Of a stretch of DNA of 64,000 bases, positions 9,441 to 19,156 are shown piece after piece. The translations under genes were made by a program, and so were the position numbers. The DNA lies in contig URDM01000002.1 of NCBI GenBank assembly GCA_900546575.1, forward strand, positions 15,581 to 79,580. Direction: 5' to 3'. Below the pieces are notes generated by a model. That model was given only the letters and a program-made list of their open reading frames with translations. It was not told where the DNA came from and made no database searches. Every line of letters begins with the position of its first letter. Position 1 is the stretch's first letter. The DNA is from an uncultured Prevotella sp. GTDB lineage: Bacteria > Bacteroidota > Bacteroidia > Bacteroidales > Bacteroidaceae.

Positions 9441-9495
9441 AAAAGGAGTGTGCCATAAAAGGACTCATACTCATCCTTATTGACACACTCCAATT
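9441..9495 (-). terminator. intrinsic terminator after susD
   Basis: On the minus strand GGAGTGTG (9484-9491) pairs with CACACTCC (9445-9452), extended to an 11-bp stem with one G-U pair. A smaller AAGGA/TCCTT hairpin lies in the loop, and a TTTTTGT tract follows. It lies between susD and the DUF6057 gene. Confidence 0.8.
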
Positions 9496-9518
9496 TATTA
9501 TTTACGTTTTATGTTTTC

Positions 9519-11198
9519 TTAGTTCTTGCCATAACCCGGATTCTGCTTGAGATTCGGGTTGAGGTCCATCTCTTCCTGCGGAATCGGATAGATGTAGTTG
9601 TGGTCAGAATACTTGCTGCCAGGAAGGGATACGTGTTGTGTACCAACGTATGGAGTAAAATTCTTGGTAGCATCATCATAGGTATAAACCATACTGTGAT
9701 ACTTGCGGTTGAGCACTTCCTTAGCGTCTCCCCAACGACGGAGGTTCCACTTACGGATGTCGCCCTCAAGCGCAAACTCTACACGCCACTCGTTCTTGAT
9801 ACGCTTCAAGAGTTCGGCCTGTGTTCCGCAATATGTAGGCTTGCTGGCATCGGTCTTCTGCAACGCTGGCATACCAACACGTGCACGTACCTTATTGACT
9901 GCATCGAAAGCCTCCTGACAGAGCGGATTGAGATTGTTCATAGCCTCGGCGTATGTGAGCAGAACCTCAGCATAACGGATAAGCACATAGTCCTTGCCCA
10001 TGTCCCAACCCTGCGACTGAGGATTGATAGACGGGTCGAGCCACTTCTGCTGATAATAACCGGTCTCTGTTGCATCACCATGGCAACCTATACCAGTATC
10101 ACCACTAATGCCCCTGTTAGGAGCAATCTTAATTGTAACACCATACATCTCCTCGCCATGATGCAGAACGTTAACTTCAAGACGTGGGTCGCGATTGGCA
10201 AACGGATTGGCTGGGTCGAAAATCTGAGAGAGCTGTCTTGCTGTCGGGTTGCCGTTATCATCACGTGCCACTACGCCAGCAGCACTTGACTCATATATCG
10301 GGCTACCGTCCTTATCCTCGAAAGCATCGACAAGATCCTGAGTCGGGTCCATACCGCCCCATCCAAGTGTCGGGAATGCTTCCCAACCAATAAGGTAGTT
10401 GGTACGGTCAGGTGCATTATACTGGATGACAAGTATATTCTCGCAGCAACCGTCGGTCTCCTCCCAGAACAGATTGGCATACTTGCCTGTGTTGTCCTTG
10501 TCCCAGAGGTCGTATACGCCTGCATCCATGATTGCCTTAGCCTCGTTGGCAGCAGTCTGGTTGTCGCCATAATACATGGCAGCACGCATCTTGATGGCAC
10601 GGGCAGCGCCCTTGGTGATACGGCCATAGTTGGCGTCATCCCACTGCTCAGGAAGAGAAGCGATAGCCTTATCAAGGTCTGCCATTGCCTTGGCGTAAAC
10701 ATCCTCACGTGAAGACTGTTCTGTATTGTTCAGGTCAGCCAATGTCAGAGGCTTGTCAATATAAGGTACTGAGCCGAAACTACGGATAAGGTCCCAATAC
10801 AGATAGCCACGGAAGAAGTAAGCCTGACCTTCCAACTTCTGACGTGTAGCATCGTCCATTGATACGGAAGGCAGCTTCTCAAGTGCGAGGTTTGCCTCAC
10901 GGATGTATGTGTAGCTACTCTTCCAACCATAGTCAGAGGGGTCGTAAACGCCCTTCGACTCGTTGCCGGCAGCCCACTTGATACCCATTGTTGCGTCGTC
11001 GGTATTGATTGCATCATCGGCTGACCAGCCAAGACTGTTATACATATCGCTGATGTACATCTCGGCATCGGTGCTTGATTTCCAGAAGCTGGCGTCAGAA
11101 AGTTCTCCCTTCGGAGCCTTGTCAAGAAAATCACTACAAGATGAGAGTGCAGCAACTCCAGCGAACGCTAATGCTATATTTAATATACTATTTTTCAT
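9519..11198 (-). CDS. SusD/RagB family nutrient-binding lipoprotein
   Basis: A 559-residue surface lipoprotein with lipobox ALSS-C21 and the SusD start CSDFLDKAPKGELSD. The helical TPR-like core (YFFRGYLYWDLIRSFGSVPY) and the C-terminal RKWNLRRWGDAKEVLN and YPIPQEEMDLNPNLKQNPGY blocks are typical. It captures glycans or other nutrients and passes them to the SusC barrel encoded 15 bp upstream. Substrate is not evident: no glycoside hydrolase, sigma/anti-sigma pair or hybrid sensor lies next to the pair. Confidence 0.95.
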   Translation of the reverse strand: MKNSILNIALAFAGVAALSSCSDFLDKAPKGELSDASFWKSSTDAEMYISDMYNSLGWSADDAINTDDATMGIKWAAGNESKGVYDPSDYGWKSSYTYIREANLALEKLPSVSMDDATRQKLEGQAYFFRGYLYWDLIRSFGSVPYIDKPLTLADLNNTEQSSREDVYAKAMADLDKAIASLPEQWDDANYGRITKGAARAIKMRAAMYYGDNQTAANEAKAIMDAGVYDLWDKDNTGKYANLFWEETDGCCENILVIQYNAPDRTNYLIGWEAFPTLGWGGMDPTQDLVDAFEDKDGSPIYESSAAGVVARDDNGNPTARQLSQIFDPANPFANRDPRLEVNVLHHGEEMYGVTIKIAPNRGISGDTGIGCHGDATETGYYQQKWLDPSINPQSQGWDMGKDYVLIRYAEVLLTYAEAMNNLNPLCQEAFDAVNKVRARVGMPALQKTDASKPTYCGTQAELLKRIKNEWRVEFALEGDIRKWNLRRWGDAKEVLNRKYHSMVYTYDDATKNFTPYVGTQHVSLPGSKYSDHNYIYPIPQEEMDLNPNLKQNPGYGKN

Positions 11199-11213
11199 TT
11201 GTTCTGAGTTGTT

Positions 11214-14200
11214 TTAGAATGTAAGTTTAAGACCGCAAGAAATCTTTCTGACGTTGCTGTACGACCAGCCACGGCTGCTGTTCGACTCCGGGTCAAGACC
11301 CTTGTCAAGACCTGAGATAGTGAAGAGGTTCTCGCCTGCGAGGTACACCTGGGCAAACGACAGACCTATACGGCTGATAAGGTCAGAAGGCAGGGTGTAA
11401 GCCAATGTGAGGTTCTTCATGCGAACATACGAAGCATCCTGCAGCCAGAATGTAGAGAACGCATTGTTGGTCTGCGATTGAAGCGACAGACGTGGGAAGT
11501 TGCCGTTAGGATTCTCCTCGCTCCAACGGTCCCAGTGCTTGTTAAGACATGATGCACTATTGAAGAATGCGTAAGAAGCCTCACCGTTGTAATAGCGCTT
11601 AGCATCGAATGCACCCTGCAGAAGACCGCTCAACTCGAAGTTCTTGTAACTTACGCTGAAGTTGAAACCACCAGTCCACTTAGGCATCTGGTTGCCGATA
11701 ATCCGACGGTCGCCAGCAGCTGTAATCTTGCCGTCGCCATCAAAGTCCTTGTAGCGGATATCACCAAGCTTCTCACTACCTGTACGCAGCGGACCCTTCT
11801 TGAGTTCTTCCTCTGTACGGAACAATCCGTCGGCTACGTAGCCATAGTATGAGCTAATGGCATAGCCCTCAAGGTTCCAGATGTTGCTGTCTGATGTAGG
11901 ACCTTCGGTACCTGCCATATCGATAATCTCATTCTTGTTGTAGCCCATATTGAGCGAGAGGTTGTAGCTCCAATCCTTACCGATACGGTTGTTGTGACCA
12001 AGAACAAGCTCAAAACCACGGTTCTCTACGCTACCAACGTTCTGTGCAGGAGCATCCAAACCGATAACGCCCTGAAGCGGCAAGTAGAGAAGCATGTCGT
12101 TGGTCTTCTTCTTGTATACCGAAAGCTCCATTGTCAACTTGTTGTTGAAGAAGCCGGCGTCGATGCCAAGCTCATAGTTGGTTACGGTAGCCCACTTCAG
12201 CTGGTCGTTGACAAGACGGCTCTCGTAAGCTGTAGAATACAATGTATTACCGAACATGTTTGAACCGTAAGCATAGGTAGGAACTGCAGGATAGAGGTCA
12301 TTTGACTTCAACTCCTCGTTACCTGTCTTACCCCAACCCAGACGAAGCTTAAGGTTGCTCAACCAGTCAATGTTCTTCATGAAAGCCTCCTCAGAGATAC
12401 GCCAGCCTGCAGAGAATGCAGGGAATGTACCCCAACGTGAATTCTTAGGGAAGCGTGAAGAAGCGTCGCGACGTACGTTAGCCTCAAAGAGATACTTGCC
12501 GGCATAGTTGTATTGCAGACGTCCGAAGTAAGAGAGACGTGTCATCTCTGTACCACCACCTGTGTTCTTCTGTGAAGAAGCGTCGAGAGTGCTGAGCGAT
12601 TCGTCAAGGTTGTTGTTGCCACCACCCTTACGTTCGGCAGTCACACCACGGTACTTGACATCATACGACTCCATACCTGCGAGTACGCCAAGGTTGTGAT
12701 CGCCAAACGACTTGTTGTAGTTAACGAGAATCTGACCTGTGAGGTAGTCGTAGTTGTAGTTTCTGACATAACCTTGACGCAGACCTGAGTTGTATGTGCC
12801 GTAGCCCCATGTCTTCTTGAATCCGAGCTGGTCCTCAGTCCAGTTGCGCCATGAGTATACACCCTTGATGCTGAGGTCCTTGATAGGCTTGATTTCAGCC
12901 GAACCGATGAGGAATACCTCCTGGTCGATGGTCTTCTGCCAGCCTGTCTTGTCTCTGCCCTGAACTGCTACAGGGTTGTCAACACCAACGAACTTGAAGT
13001 TGCCGTCCTCATCATAAACAGGATCTGTAGGATGCGAACGTGAGATACCCTGAATCACCTGGGTATAACCAGCCCATGCATCCTGCTTGGTGCCACGATA
13101 GCCCGAAGCGTTGAGTCCGAGAGTGATGTATTTGTTGATTTGCGATGTGATGTTCATACGGGCGTTGATACGGTTGTAGTCAATGTCCTTTGTAACACCA
13201 TCCTGGCTGAGATAGCCAAGATACATATTGTATGTAGTCTTGTCGTTACCACCGCTGAGCGAGAGGTTGTGCTGATGCTCGAAACCGCTACCGGTAAGAG
13301 CCTCCTTATACCAGTCGGTGCTTGGAAGCTGGCCTGTGCGATACTTCTCTACAGTCTCGTCAGAGAAAGGCTTCTTTGCGCCCGGGTGGTCGTTGAGGTA
13401 AGCCTCGTTGTAGAGGTAAGCATAGCCGTAAGCATCAACAAGGTCGAGCTTGGCAAGAAGTGACGACCATGAGAATGTAGCGTTGTAAGAAACTGTAGTC
13501 TTGCCTGTCTTACCCTTCTTTGTAGTGATAAGGATAACGCCGTTGGCAGCCTGCACACCATAGATGGCAGCTGAAGCAGCATCCTTCAATACTGTTACCG
13601 ACTCGATTTCGGCAGGGTTGAGAACGTTCATCGAACCCGGCACACCATCCACGATAACGAGTGGAGAGGCTGCATTAACCGAGTTCTTACCACGTACTGT
13701 GATAGAAGCGTTCTGGCTACCAGGAGCACCCGTAATCTGCACAGCAGTAACACCAGCCATCTCACCAGCAAGAGCTGACGAAAGGCTTGATACCGGACGT
13801 GTGGCAAGCTTCTCGGCATTCATAGAAGCTACGGCACCAGTAAGGTTCTCCTTCTTCTGTACACCGTAACCTACTACTACAAGTTCGTCGAGAGTCTGTG
13901 AGTCGTCCTTAAGAACTATGGCAACATTGGCCTTTGCCTTGACCACCTGCTTAAGATAGCCAATTGAACTAATCTCAAGCTCTGCACCGGCAGGTGCATC
14001 AAGTGTAAATTTACCGTCAATGTCGGTAACTGTTCCGCCAGTAGAGCCTTTCACCTTTACTGACGCGCCGATTATCGGCTCGCCGTTAGCGTCCTTCACA
14101 GTACCCTTGACGGTTTGTTTCTGTTGATTGTTTGTTAGTAGAGCAACGTTTTCATGTACGTTTGTGATTTGAGAGGCAAACAGCGGTTTTACCCCCCCAG

Positions 14201-14261
14201 CCAGCAAAACGGACAACATGAGAATCCGTGCGTTGTTAAAATAGGAGTTTTGCATAAACAT
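11214..14261 (-). CDS. SusC/RagA family TonB-linked outer-membrane transporter
   Basis: A 1015-residue TonB-dependent importer working with SusD. After the signal sequence come a carboxypeptidase-like domain (VKGTVKDANGEPIIGASVKV), a TonB-box-like DELVVVGYG, the plug (LVIVDGVPGSMNVLNPAEIE, VLKDAASAAIYG) and a 22-strand-type barrel ending in GLKLTF. The start is set at the ATG at 14261 (MFMQNSYF); an ATG two codons later is equally possible and a TTG eight codons earlier is less likely. There is no N-terminal STN domain, so sigma-factor signalling is not expected. Confidence 0.93.
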   Translation of the reverse strand: MFMQNSYFNNARILMLSVLLAGGVKPLFASQITNVHENVALLTNNQQKQTVKGTVKDANGEPIIGASVKVKGSTGGTVTDIDGKFTLDAPAGAELEISSIGYLKQVVKAKANVAIVLKDDSQTLDELVVVGYGVQKKENLTGAVASMNAEKLATRPVSSLSSALAGEMAGVTAVQITGAPGSQNASITVRGKNSVNAASPLVIVDGVPGSMNVLNPAEIESVTVLKDAASAAIYGVQAANGVILITTKKGKTGKTTVSYNATFSWSSLLAKLDLVDAYGYAYLYNEAYLNDHPGAKKPFSDETVEKYRTGQLPSTDWYKEALTGSGFEHQHNLSLSGGNDKTTYNMYLGYLSQDGVTKDIDYNRINARMNITSQINKYITLGLNASGYRGTKQDAWAGYTQVIQGISRSHPTDPVYDEDGNFKFVGVDNPVAVQGRDKTGWQKTIDQEVFLIGSAEIKPIKDLSIKGVYSWRNWTEDQLGFKKTWGYGTYNSGLRQGYVRNYNYDYLTGQILVNYNKSFGDHNLGVLAGMESYDVKYRGVTAERKGGGNNNLDESLSTLDASSQKNTGGGTEMTRLSYFGRLQYNYAGKYLFEANVRRDASSRFPKNSRWGTFPAFSAGWRISEEAFMKNIDWLSNLKLRLGWGKTGNEELKSNDLYPAVPTYAYGSNMFGNTLYSTAYESRLVNDQLKWATVTNYELGIDAGFFNNKLTMELSVYKKKTNDMLLYLPLQGVIGLDAPAQNVGSVENRGFELVLGHNNRIGKDWSYNLSLNMGYNKNEIIDMAGTEGPTSDSNIWNLEGYAISSYYGYVADGLFRTEEELKKGPLRTGSEKLGDIRYKDFDGDGKITAAGDRRIIGNQMPKWTGGFNFSVSYKNFELSGLLQGAFDAKRYYNGEASYAFFNSASCLNKHWDRWSEENPNGNFPRLSLQSQTNNAFSTFWLQDASYVRMKNLTLAYTLPSDLISRIGLSFAQVYLAGENLFTISGLDKGLDPESNSSRGWSYSNVRKISCGLKLTF

Positions 14262-14383
14262 GCTTTGTTTTTGGGTTCCTAACAATTATTGTTTGTTACG
14301 GGCAGACATAGGAACCTTTGTCAGCCTTCTGGTTAATTATTTCTAAAGTCGTTATAGAATTGGGTTGTCTTAAGATTGTGCTG

Positions 14384-14391
14384 CAAAGATA
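14384..14391 (-). promoter_or_regulatory. predicted -7 element upstream of susC
   Basis: Minus-strand TATCTTTG matches TAnnTTTG about 120 bp before the susC start; the -33 region is weak (TTTA instead of TTTG). The leader would be long (about 115 nt). Confidence 0.45.
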
Positions 14392-14399
14392 AACATAAA

Positions 14400-14763
14400 T
14401 TACATAACTAAAGCTAATATTTTTAGGATTTTTTTTAACTGGCTGCATTTTTAACAATTGGCGGAATAACATCAGATAAAAAAGTTATATAATGCTACTT
14501 GACCAAGTATCATATATTAAAGTGGCATTTAATATAATGATAAATGGCAAAGTAATATATAATCGCATCCCGAACGCATCCCGAAGGAATCCCGAAAGAA
14601 AACAAAGCGACTCGATACCAAAAAACACTCACAAAAATACTACTTTTATCCAAAAGTCAAGGCATAAAACTGTTAAATCCATCCAGAAGTCAAGGCTAAC
14701 ACCACCAAAACAACCGGAACGTCGGACTCCCGTCCGACGCACAGCAAGCCTTTTAGCTATATA
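14400..14763. other. intergenic stretch, no gene seen
   Basis: AT-rich gap between the susC promoter region and the 3' end of the Fic gene. It holds three close copies of ATCCCGAA near 14570-14600. A 16-bp direct repeat with one mismatch (AAGTCAAGGC core) lies at 14648-14663 and 14681-14696. I see no supported gene and no clear terminator. Confidence 0.5.
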
Positions 14764-15837
14764 TTATACCGATGGCGTAATAATCAATCGCCATGTACCA
14801 TCTTTGTCTACTCGTTGTACGTATCCCTTAGTGGTCAATTGCTTCAGTTGCTTGTTTACAGCAGCAACATTGATCCCCACCTCGTCTGATAGTTTCTGGA
14901 TTGTAATATCAGGGATTGCAAACATAAGATTAAGGATTTTGTTTGTTGAGTCACTACGGAAGTTCACTCGCTCTCCATCAAACCACCATACATTATCGCC
15001 TCTTTCTGTAAGGAAACGGATATTGTATGTGACCTCTTCTATAAAAAGATTGGTAAAATAGGTAAGAAATTGCTGTATTCCTCTTTTGGAGGCATGAGCA
15101 CCAAGGGACGGTTCTGAACCAACAGTAAGATCTGTTTTGTGCAGGGCTTCCAAGTATTCATTCTTTTTACGGCTACGTACCACAATCATTGGATAGCCAT
15201 GACGTGAGAGAATGTAATTCACCATCAGTCGGGCTATTCGTCCGTTACCATCTTCAAATGGATGAATGCGGATATATCGGTAGTGGAATATTGCAGCGAG
15301 TTCAATTGGAGTGTATTTGCCAGAAAGTTCTGCTTCGTTGTACCAATCCACCAAGTCAGTCATCAGCGCTGGAGTCTCTTCTGGTGACGCATATTCAAAT
15401 CTGTCCCCATAATGTGTAATAACACTATTAGGGCGAGTCTTATACTGCCCTGCATGAATCACATAACTGGTTGATTGCCCACCAGGCAGATTGAGATAAA
15501 CAGTATAATCTTCACGAAGCAATGTTTTATGGAGGATACGTATAAAGTTCTGAGTCATAGGAACATCCTTTAGTCTTGACTCCTCTGTCATCATCTTCAG
15601 CCCCAAATTACTTGCAGTCATTTCTTGCACATCTTTTACTTCAGCTTCACCAATAATCTTTCCGAAGAGCAGAAGTATCTCTGTCTGTCCATATGTCAGC
15701 GTATTGCCCTCAATATGATTGCTATTATAATTGAAGTCAATAGTAAATCGACGACTCAACATTTCCCTGTCTCGGTCAGAGAGTGGTTGCAGCGCTGTCC
15801 AACGTGCCATTATGTCTTGTATCTTATCCATACTCAT
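14764..15837 (-). CDS. Fic family protein with C-terminal winged helix
   Basis: A 357-residue Fic enzyme, expected to transfer AMP from ATP to a target protein hydroxyl. The catalytic motif HPFEDGNGR is at 192-200. An N-terminal inhibitory-type motif SNHIEGN (39-45) fits [S/T]xxxE[G/N], the helix that normally keeps class II Fic enzymes inactive. The last ~70 residues (ISDEVGINVAAVNKQLKQL-like region) form a winged helix-turn-helix, so the protein may bind DNA, possibly its own leader. ATG at 15837 is used; a second ATG lies two codons in. No separate antidote gene is adjacent. Confidence 0.92.
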   Translation of the reverse strand: MSMDKIQDIMARWTALQPLSDRDREMLSRRFTIDFNYNSNHIEGNTLTYGQTEILLLFGKIIGEAEVKDVQEMTASNLGLKMMTEESRLKDVPMTQNFIRILHKTLLREDYTVYLNLPGGQSTSYVIHAGQYKTRPNSVITHYGDRFEYASPEETPALMTDLVDWYNEAELSGKYTPIELAAIFHYRYIRIHPFEDGNGRIARLMVNYILSRHGYPMIVVRSRKKNEYLEALHKTDLTVGSEPSLGAHASKRGIQQFLTYFTNLFIEEVTYNIRFLTERGDNVWWFDGERVNFRSDSTNKILNLMFAIPDITIQKLSDEVGINVAAVNKQLKQLTTKGYVQRVDKDGTWRLIITPSV

Positions 15838-15858
15838 ACTGCTATTTTTGCAAGTTTT

Positions 15859-15895
15859 CGCTCTAAAAGGTATATACCGTCTACCTTTTAGAGCG
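15859..15895. promoter_or_regulatory. 14-bp perfect inverted repeat in the Fic gene leader
   Basis: CGCTCTAAAAGGTA (15859-15872) and TACCTTTTAGAGCG (15882-15895) are perfect inverted repeats with a 9-nt spacer. A smaller palindrome GGTATATACC lies at 15869-15878. The site sits between the predicted -7 box and the ATG, 22 bp from the start codon, where a bound protein or RNA hairpin would control expression. On the plus strand a T-run follows, but no plus-strand gene ends here. Confidence 0.65.
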
Positions 15896-15916
15896 TTTTT
15901 TTACATTCTATTAGTG

Positions 15917-15950
15917 CAAAGATACAATCTAATTTCGATAATCCTTCAAG
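15917..15950 (-). promoter_or_regulatory. predicted promoter for the Fic gene
   Basis: Minus-strand TATCTTTG (15917-15924) with CTTG (15947-15950) 22 bp upstream, slightly wider than usual spacing. Confidence 0.5.
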
Positions 15951-15998
15951 AATCTGATAATTTTAAAGGTATCATATTGCCTTTTTACAACTCCGCTT

Positions 15999-17435
15999 TT
16001 AGCGAGCGCCATTCCTTGGCAGCCAACCGCTCATCCACAATCCGGCAAACGTCAGCATGCCGTTGAGCATAAGGAGTTCGTAGCCGAACTTGTAGCCCCA
16101 TACGCCTTGGGCTACTGTATCGATGGCGAAGCAGAGCAATGGCGAGGCTATGGCTATGTATGGCACGAGACAATCGGCTACGGGGCGACGTGTCGTCAAA
16201 CCGAAGGCGAACAGACCAAGCAACGGACCGTAGGTGTACGAGCACATCACGTAGATGGCATCTATCACGCTTGTTGAATTGAGCATTCGGAACAGCAGGA
16301 TGAACGCCACAAACACTACGGCAACGCCTATATGGGCACGTCGGCGCAGACGCTCGTCGGCTGGACGCTGGCGTATGTCGACACAATAGCTTGTGGTGAG
16401 TGCCGTAAGAGCAGAGTCGGCACTTGAAAATGATGCCGCTACAACACCAATGGTGAAGAGTACTGTAACCATGCTGCCCAACCTACCCGTAGCTGCAAAC
16501 ATAGGCAACAGCTCGTCGCCACTTGTCGGCAGAGCTATACCGTCGCGTTGTGCCAGCATCATAAGCAGCACGCCGAGCGACATGAACAAGAGATTGGCAG
16601 GCACGAAGGCAAATCCGTATGTACACACATCCTTCTGCGCCTCGCGTAGCGTGCGGCACGTAAGGTTCTTCTGCATCATGTCCTGGTCGAGTCCGGTCAT
16701 AACGATGGCTATGAAGGCTCCGCTGAACAACTGCTTCCAGAAGTTCTGTGTAGAGAAGAAATCGTCCATCACAAACATACGGCTATGGCTGTCGGCTGCT
16801 ATGGCACGCACGGCATCGGGCATGCTCATGCCCAACTGCCCCACCACATTATATATAATAAGGATAAGGGCGGCAAACATGCACGTGGTCTGGAACGAGT
16901 CGGTCCATACGAGCGTCTTTATTCCACCACGACGCGTGTACAGCCATATAAGCAACGTCATGCCAACTACCGTCACCACGAAGGGCACGCCTATGGCATC
17001 AAACACAAAACGTTGCAGAATGATGCACACCACATAGAAGCGTACGGCGGCTCCCGTCATCTTCGACACGAGGAAAAACCACGCTCCCGTCTTGTACGAA
17101 CGCTCGCCCAAGCGCCCTTGCAGATAGGTGTAGATGGTGGTGAGATTGAGTCGGTAATAAACCGGCAGCAGCACAAAGGCTATGACGAAATATCCCAGAA
17201 TGAATCCTATACACGTCTGGATGTAGGTCATGTCGATGCGCATGGTCATGCCAGGCACGCTGACGAACGTAATGCCCGAGATTGATGCGCCCACCATACC
17301 GAATGCCACCATATACCATGGCGAACGACGGTTGGCACGAAAGAAAGTTTCGTTGTTGGCATTACGATGTGCCGTGAGTCTGCTGAACCCCATAAGAGCA
17401 GCAAAATACAGAATTACGGTTAAGAGTATAAGCAT
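15999..17435 (-). CDS. sodium:solute symporter (SSS family)
   Basis: A 478-residue inner-membrane protein with about 12-13 hydrophobic helices and the family's early signature FGMVGASISGITFVSVPG, followed by a transport core with GGIKTLVWTDSFQT. Members co-transport Na+ with sugars, sialic acid, amino acids or vitamins; the substrate here cannot be read from sequence. It is divergent from the metallophosphoesterase gene and appears monocistronic. Confidence 0.88.
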   Translation of the reverse strand: MLILLTVILYFAALMGFSRLTAHRNANNETFFRANRRSPWYMVAFGMVGASISGITFVSVPGMTMRIDMTYIQTCIGFILGYFVIAFVLLPVYYRLNLTTIYTYLQGRLGERSYKTGAWFFLVSKMTGAAVRFYVVCIILQRFVFDAIGVPFVVTVVGMTLLIWLYTRRGGIKTLVWTDSFQTTCMFAALILIIYNVVGQLGMSMPDAVRAIAADSHSRMFVMDDFFSTQNFWKQLFSGAFIAIVMTGLDQDMMQKNLTCRTLREAQKDVCTYGFAFVPANLLFMSLGVLLMMLAQRDGIALPTSGDELLPMFAATGRLGSMVTVLFTIGVVAASFSSADSALTALTTSYCVDIRQRPADERLRRRAHIGVAVVFVAFILLFRMLNSTSVIDAIYVMCSYTYGPLLGLFAFGLTTRRPVADCLVPYIAIASPLLCFAIDTVAQGVWGYKFGYELLMLNGMLTFAGLWMSGWLPRNGAR

Positions 17436-17458
17436 TATTTAATATCATTAATCGCGTG

Positions 17459-17466
17459 CAAAATTA
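17459..17466 (-). promoter_or_regulatory. predicted -7 element for the symporter gene
   Basis: Minus-strand TAATTTTG, a TAnnTTTG match 24 bp before the ATG; no good -33 box was found. Confidence 0.4.
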
Positions 17467-17487
17467 CTGTTTTATATTTATTTGAGC

Positions 17488-17495
17488 TAACTTTG
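17488..17495 (+). promoter_or_regulatory. predicted -7 element for the metallophosphoesterase gene
   Basis: TAACTTTG on the plus strand, 41 bp before the ATG; the -33 region is weak. Confidence 0.45.
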
Positions 17496-17536
17496 CAGTA
17501 TAATAGTGACATATTTTTAAGACTCATGCAACGCAT

Positions 17537-19045
17537 ATGAAACAATTAACGAATAAATTTGTGAAGACCAAATGGATAGCTATTATGAGCCTAAGAGTCT
17601 TCATCGGACTGTTTTTGTTTACCGCACTTGTCAGCGGACGCCCCAATGACAAGGCTGTGATGCTGCGCGGCACCGTCGTCGACCAAGACGGAGTCGGAAT
17701 AGAGGGCGTAGTGGTTAACAACGGACGCGAGTTCTGCCGTACAGACAAACGCGGCACATGGAAATTGCCTACCGACACAACGGTAAGCAAGTTTGTTGCC
17801 ATATCCACTCCGCGCGAATATGTACTGCCACAGCAGAACGGACTGGCTGCGGGCTACTACATTCCCATAAGCAAGGCTGTTGCCCATAGAACAACCAACA
17901 AATTCACCCTTCAACGACGCGACTCCATATCCAACCGCTTCCACTACATCGTAGTGAGCGACCCGCAAATACTCAATGCACACGACATGAAACGATGGCG
18001 CAACGAGACGGTTGACGACATAATGCATACGGCAAGCCGACTGCGCAAGACGGGCGACGTGATAGGAATGTCGCTTGGCGATGTGGTGTTCGACAACATG
18101 GCGCTTTATCCGCAGTATGTCAACTCTATCAAAAGCCGACGCATGACTTTCTTCCAATGCATAGGCAATCACGACTTCGACAAACGGCATGCCGACCTGC
18201 ACAATTCCGAACCTGGTGTGGAGGAGTATGCCGAAAAGATATTCGGCAAGTATTTCGGACCTGTCAACTACTCGTTCAACATAGGCCGATGCCACATCAT
18301 CACGATGAAGAACATCGACTATCGTGGCGGATGCAAGTATGAGGAGCAGTTTACCGATGCAGAACTACAATGGCTCGAACATGACCTTAGCTATGTGCCG
18401 AAGGATATGGTCGTGATTCTGAACATGCACGCTCCGGCATGGAACAAGATGGAGACCATCAACAATATCCTTAATGCCGACCGACTGGCAAAGATTCTAT
18501 CGCCATACGAGGCTCACGTCTTTGCCGGACACACTCACTTCTTCGAGAATGTGGAGGTTACGCCACGTCTCTATCAGCACAACATTGCTGCTGCGTGCGG
18601 AGCCTGGTGGACAAGCAAACTAAACCGCGACGGCGCTCCCAACGGATATATGGTGGTGAACGTGGACAGCACCCGTCTGAACTGGTCGTATCGTGCCGTA
18701 GGCTACAAGCAGAACATACAGATGCGTGTATATAAGCCAGGCGAATTCGCTTCGCAACGCGACTATGTCGTGGCTAACGTGTGGGACTGGGATCCGCATT
18801 GCCGAGTGGTGTGGTATGAAGACGGCAAGTATAAGGGACAGATGCAACGCTTCACATCGTACGACGACGCATTCCTCAAGACAAAGCCACGCAAGCACCA
18901 GCTGGCTCTGACGCAGCACCTCTTCCGCGCACGTCCAACATCAAAGAAGTACCGCCGCATCAAGGTGATTTTCATCAACCGATTTGGTGCCACATTCAGC
19001 TACTCCATCGAGAATCTCAACAACAGGCCGTTCCTGTTGGAGTAA
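17537..19045 (+). CDS. secreted calcineurin-like metallophosphoesterase, three-domain
   Basis: A 502-residue protein with an N-terminal hydrophobic export segment (12-33). An immunoglobulin-like domain follows (LRGTVVDQDGVGIEGVVV, MetallophosN type), then the two-metal phosphoesterase core: SDPQ (141-144), GDVV (181-184), GNHD (210-213), His298 and GHTH (331-334). A C-terminal beta domain (MetallophosC type) ends at FLLE. This architecture is common in Bacteroidetes secreted phosphatases. Whether it acts on phosphomonoesters or diesters cannot be told. The next gene downstream is the PL8 lyase, with its own promoter-like site. Confidence 0.88.
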   Translation: MKQLTNKFVKTKWIAIMSLRVFIGLFLFTALVSGRPNDKAVMLRGTVVDQDGVGIEGVVVNNGREFCRTDKRGTWKLPTDTTVSKFVAISTPREYVLPQQNGLAAGYYIPISKAVAHRTTNKFTLQRRDSISNRFHYIVVSDPQILNAHDMKRWRNETVDDIMHTASRLRKTGDVIGMSLGDVVFDNMALYPQYVNSIKSRRMTFFQCIGNHDFDKRHADLHNSEPGVEEYAEKIFGKYFGPVNYSFNIGRCHIITMKNIDYRGGCKYEEQFTDAELQWLEHDLSYVPKDMVVILNMHAPAWNKMETINNILNADRLAKILSPYEAHVFAGHTHFFENVEVTPRLYQHNIAAACGAWWTSKLNRDGAPNGYMVVNVDSTRLNWSYRAVGYKQNIQMRVYKPGEFASQRDYVVANVWDWDPHCRVVWYEDGKYKGQMQRFTSYDDAFLKTKPRKHQLALTQHLFRARPTSKKYRRIKVIFINRFGATFSYSIENLNNRPFLLE

Positions 19046-19095
19046 TTGAGAGTTGAAAATTGAGAGTTGAGAGTTATGATTTGAGATTTTATTTG

Positions 19096-19103
19096 TAACT
19101 TTG
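19096..19103 (+). promoter_or_regulatory. predicted -7 element for the PL8 lyase gene
   Basis: TAACTTTG, a TAnnTTTG match 53 bp before the ATG. It follows a short TTGAGAGT-rich repeat region (19046-19090); no good -33 element. Confidence 0.45.
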
Positions 19104-19156
19104 CAATCTCCTTAATCTACAAAGCATAAGATTATTTACTAAAAACTATAATATTT

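Noticed and set aside
14492..15061. 189-residue plus-strand frame
   Set aside because: Its second half is antisense to the Fic gene and its first half is low-complexity intergenic sequence; no recognisable domain.
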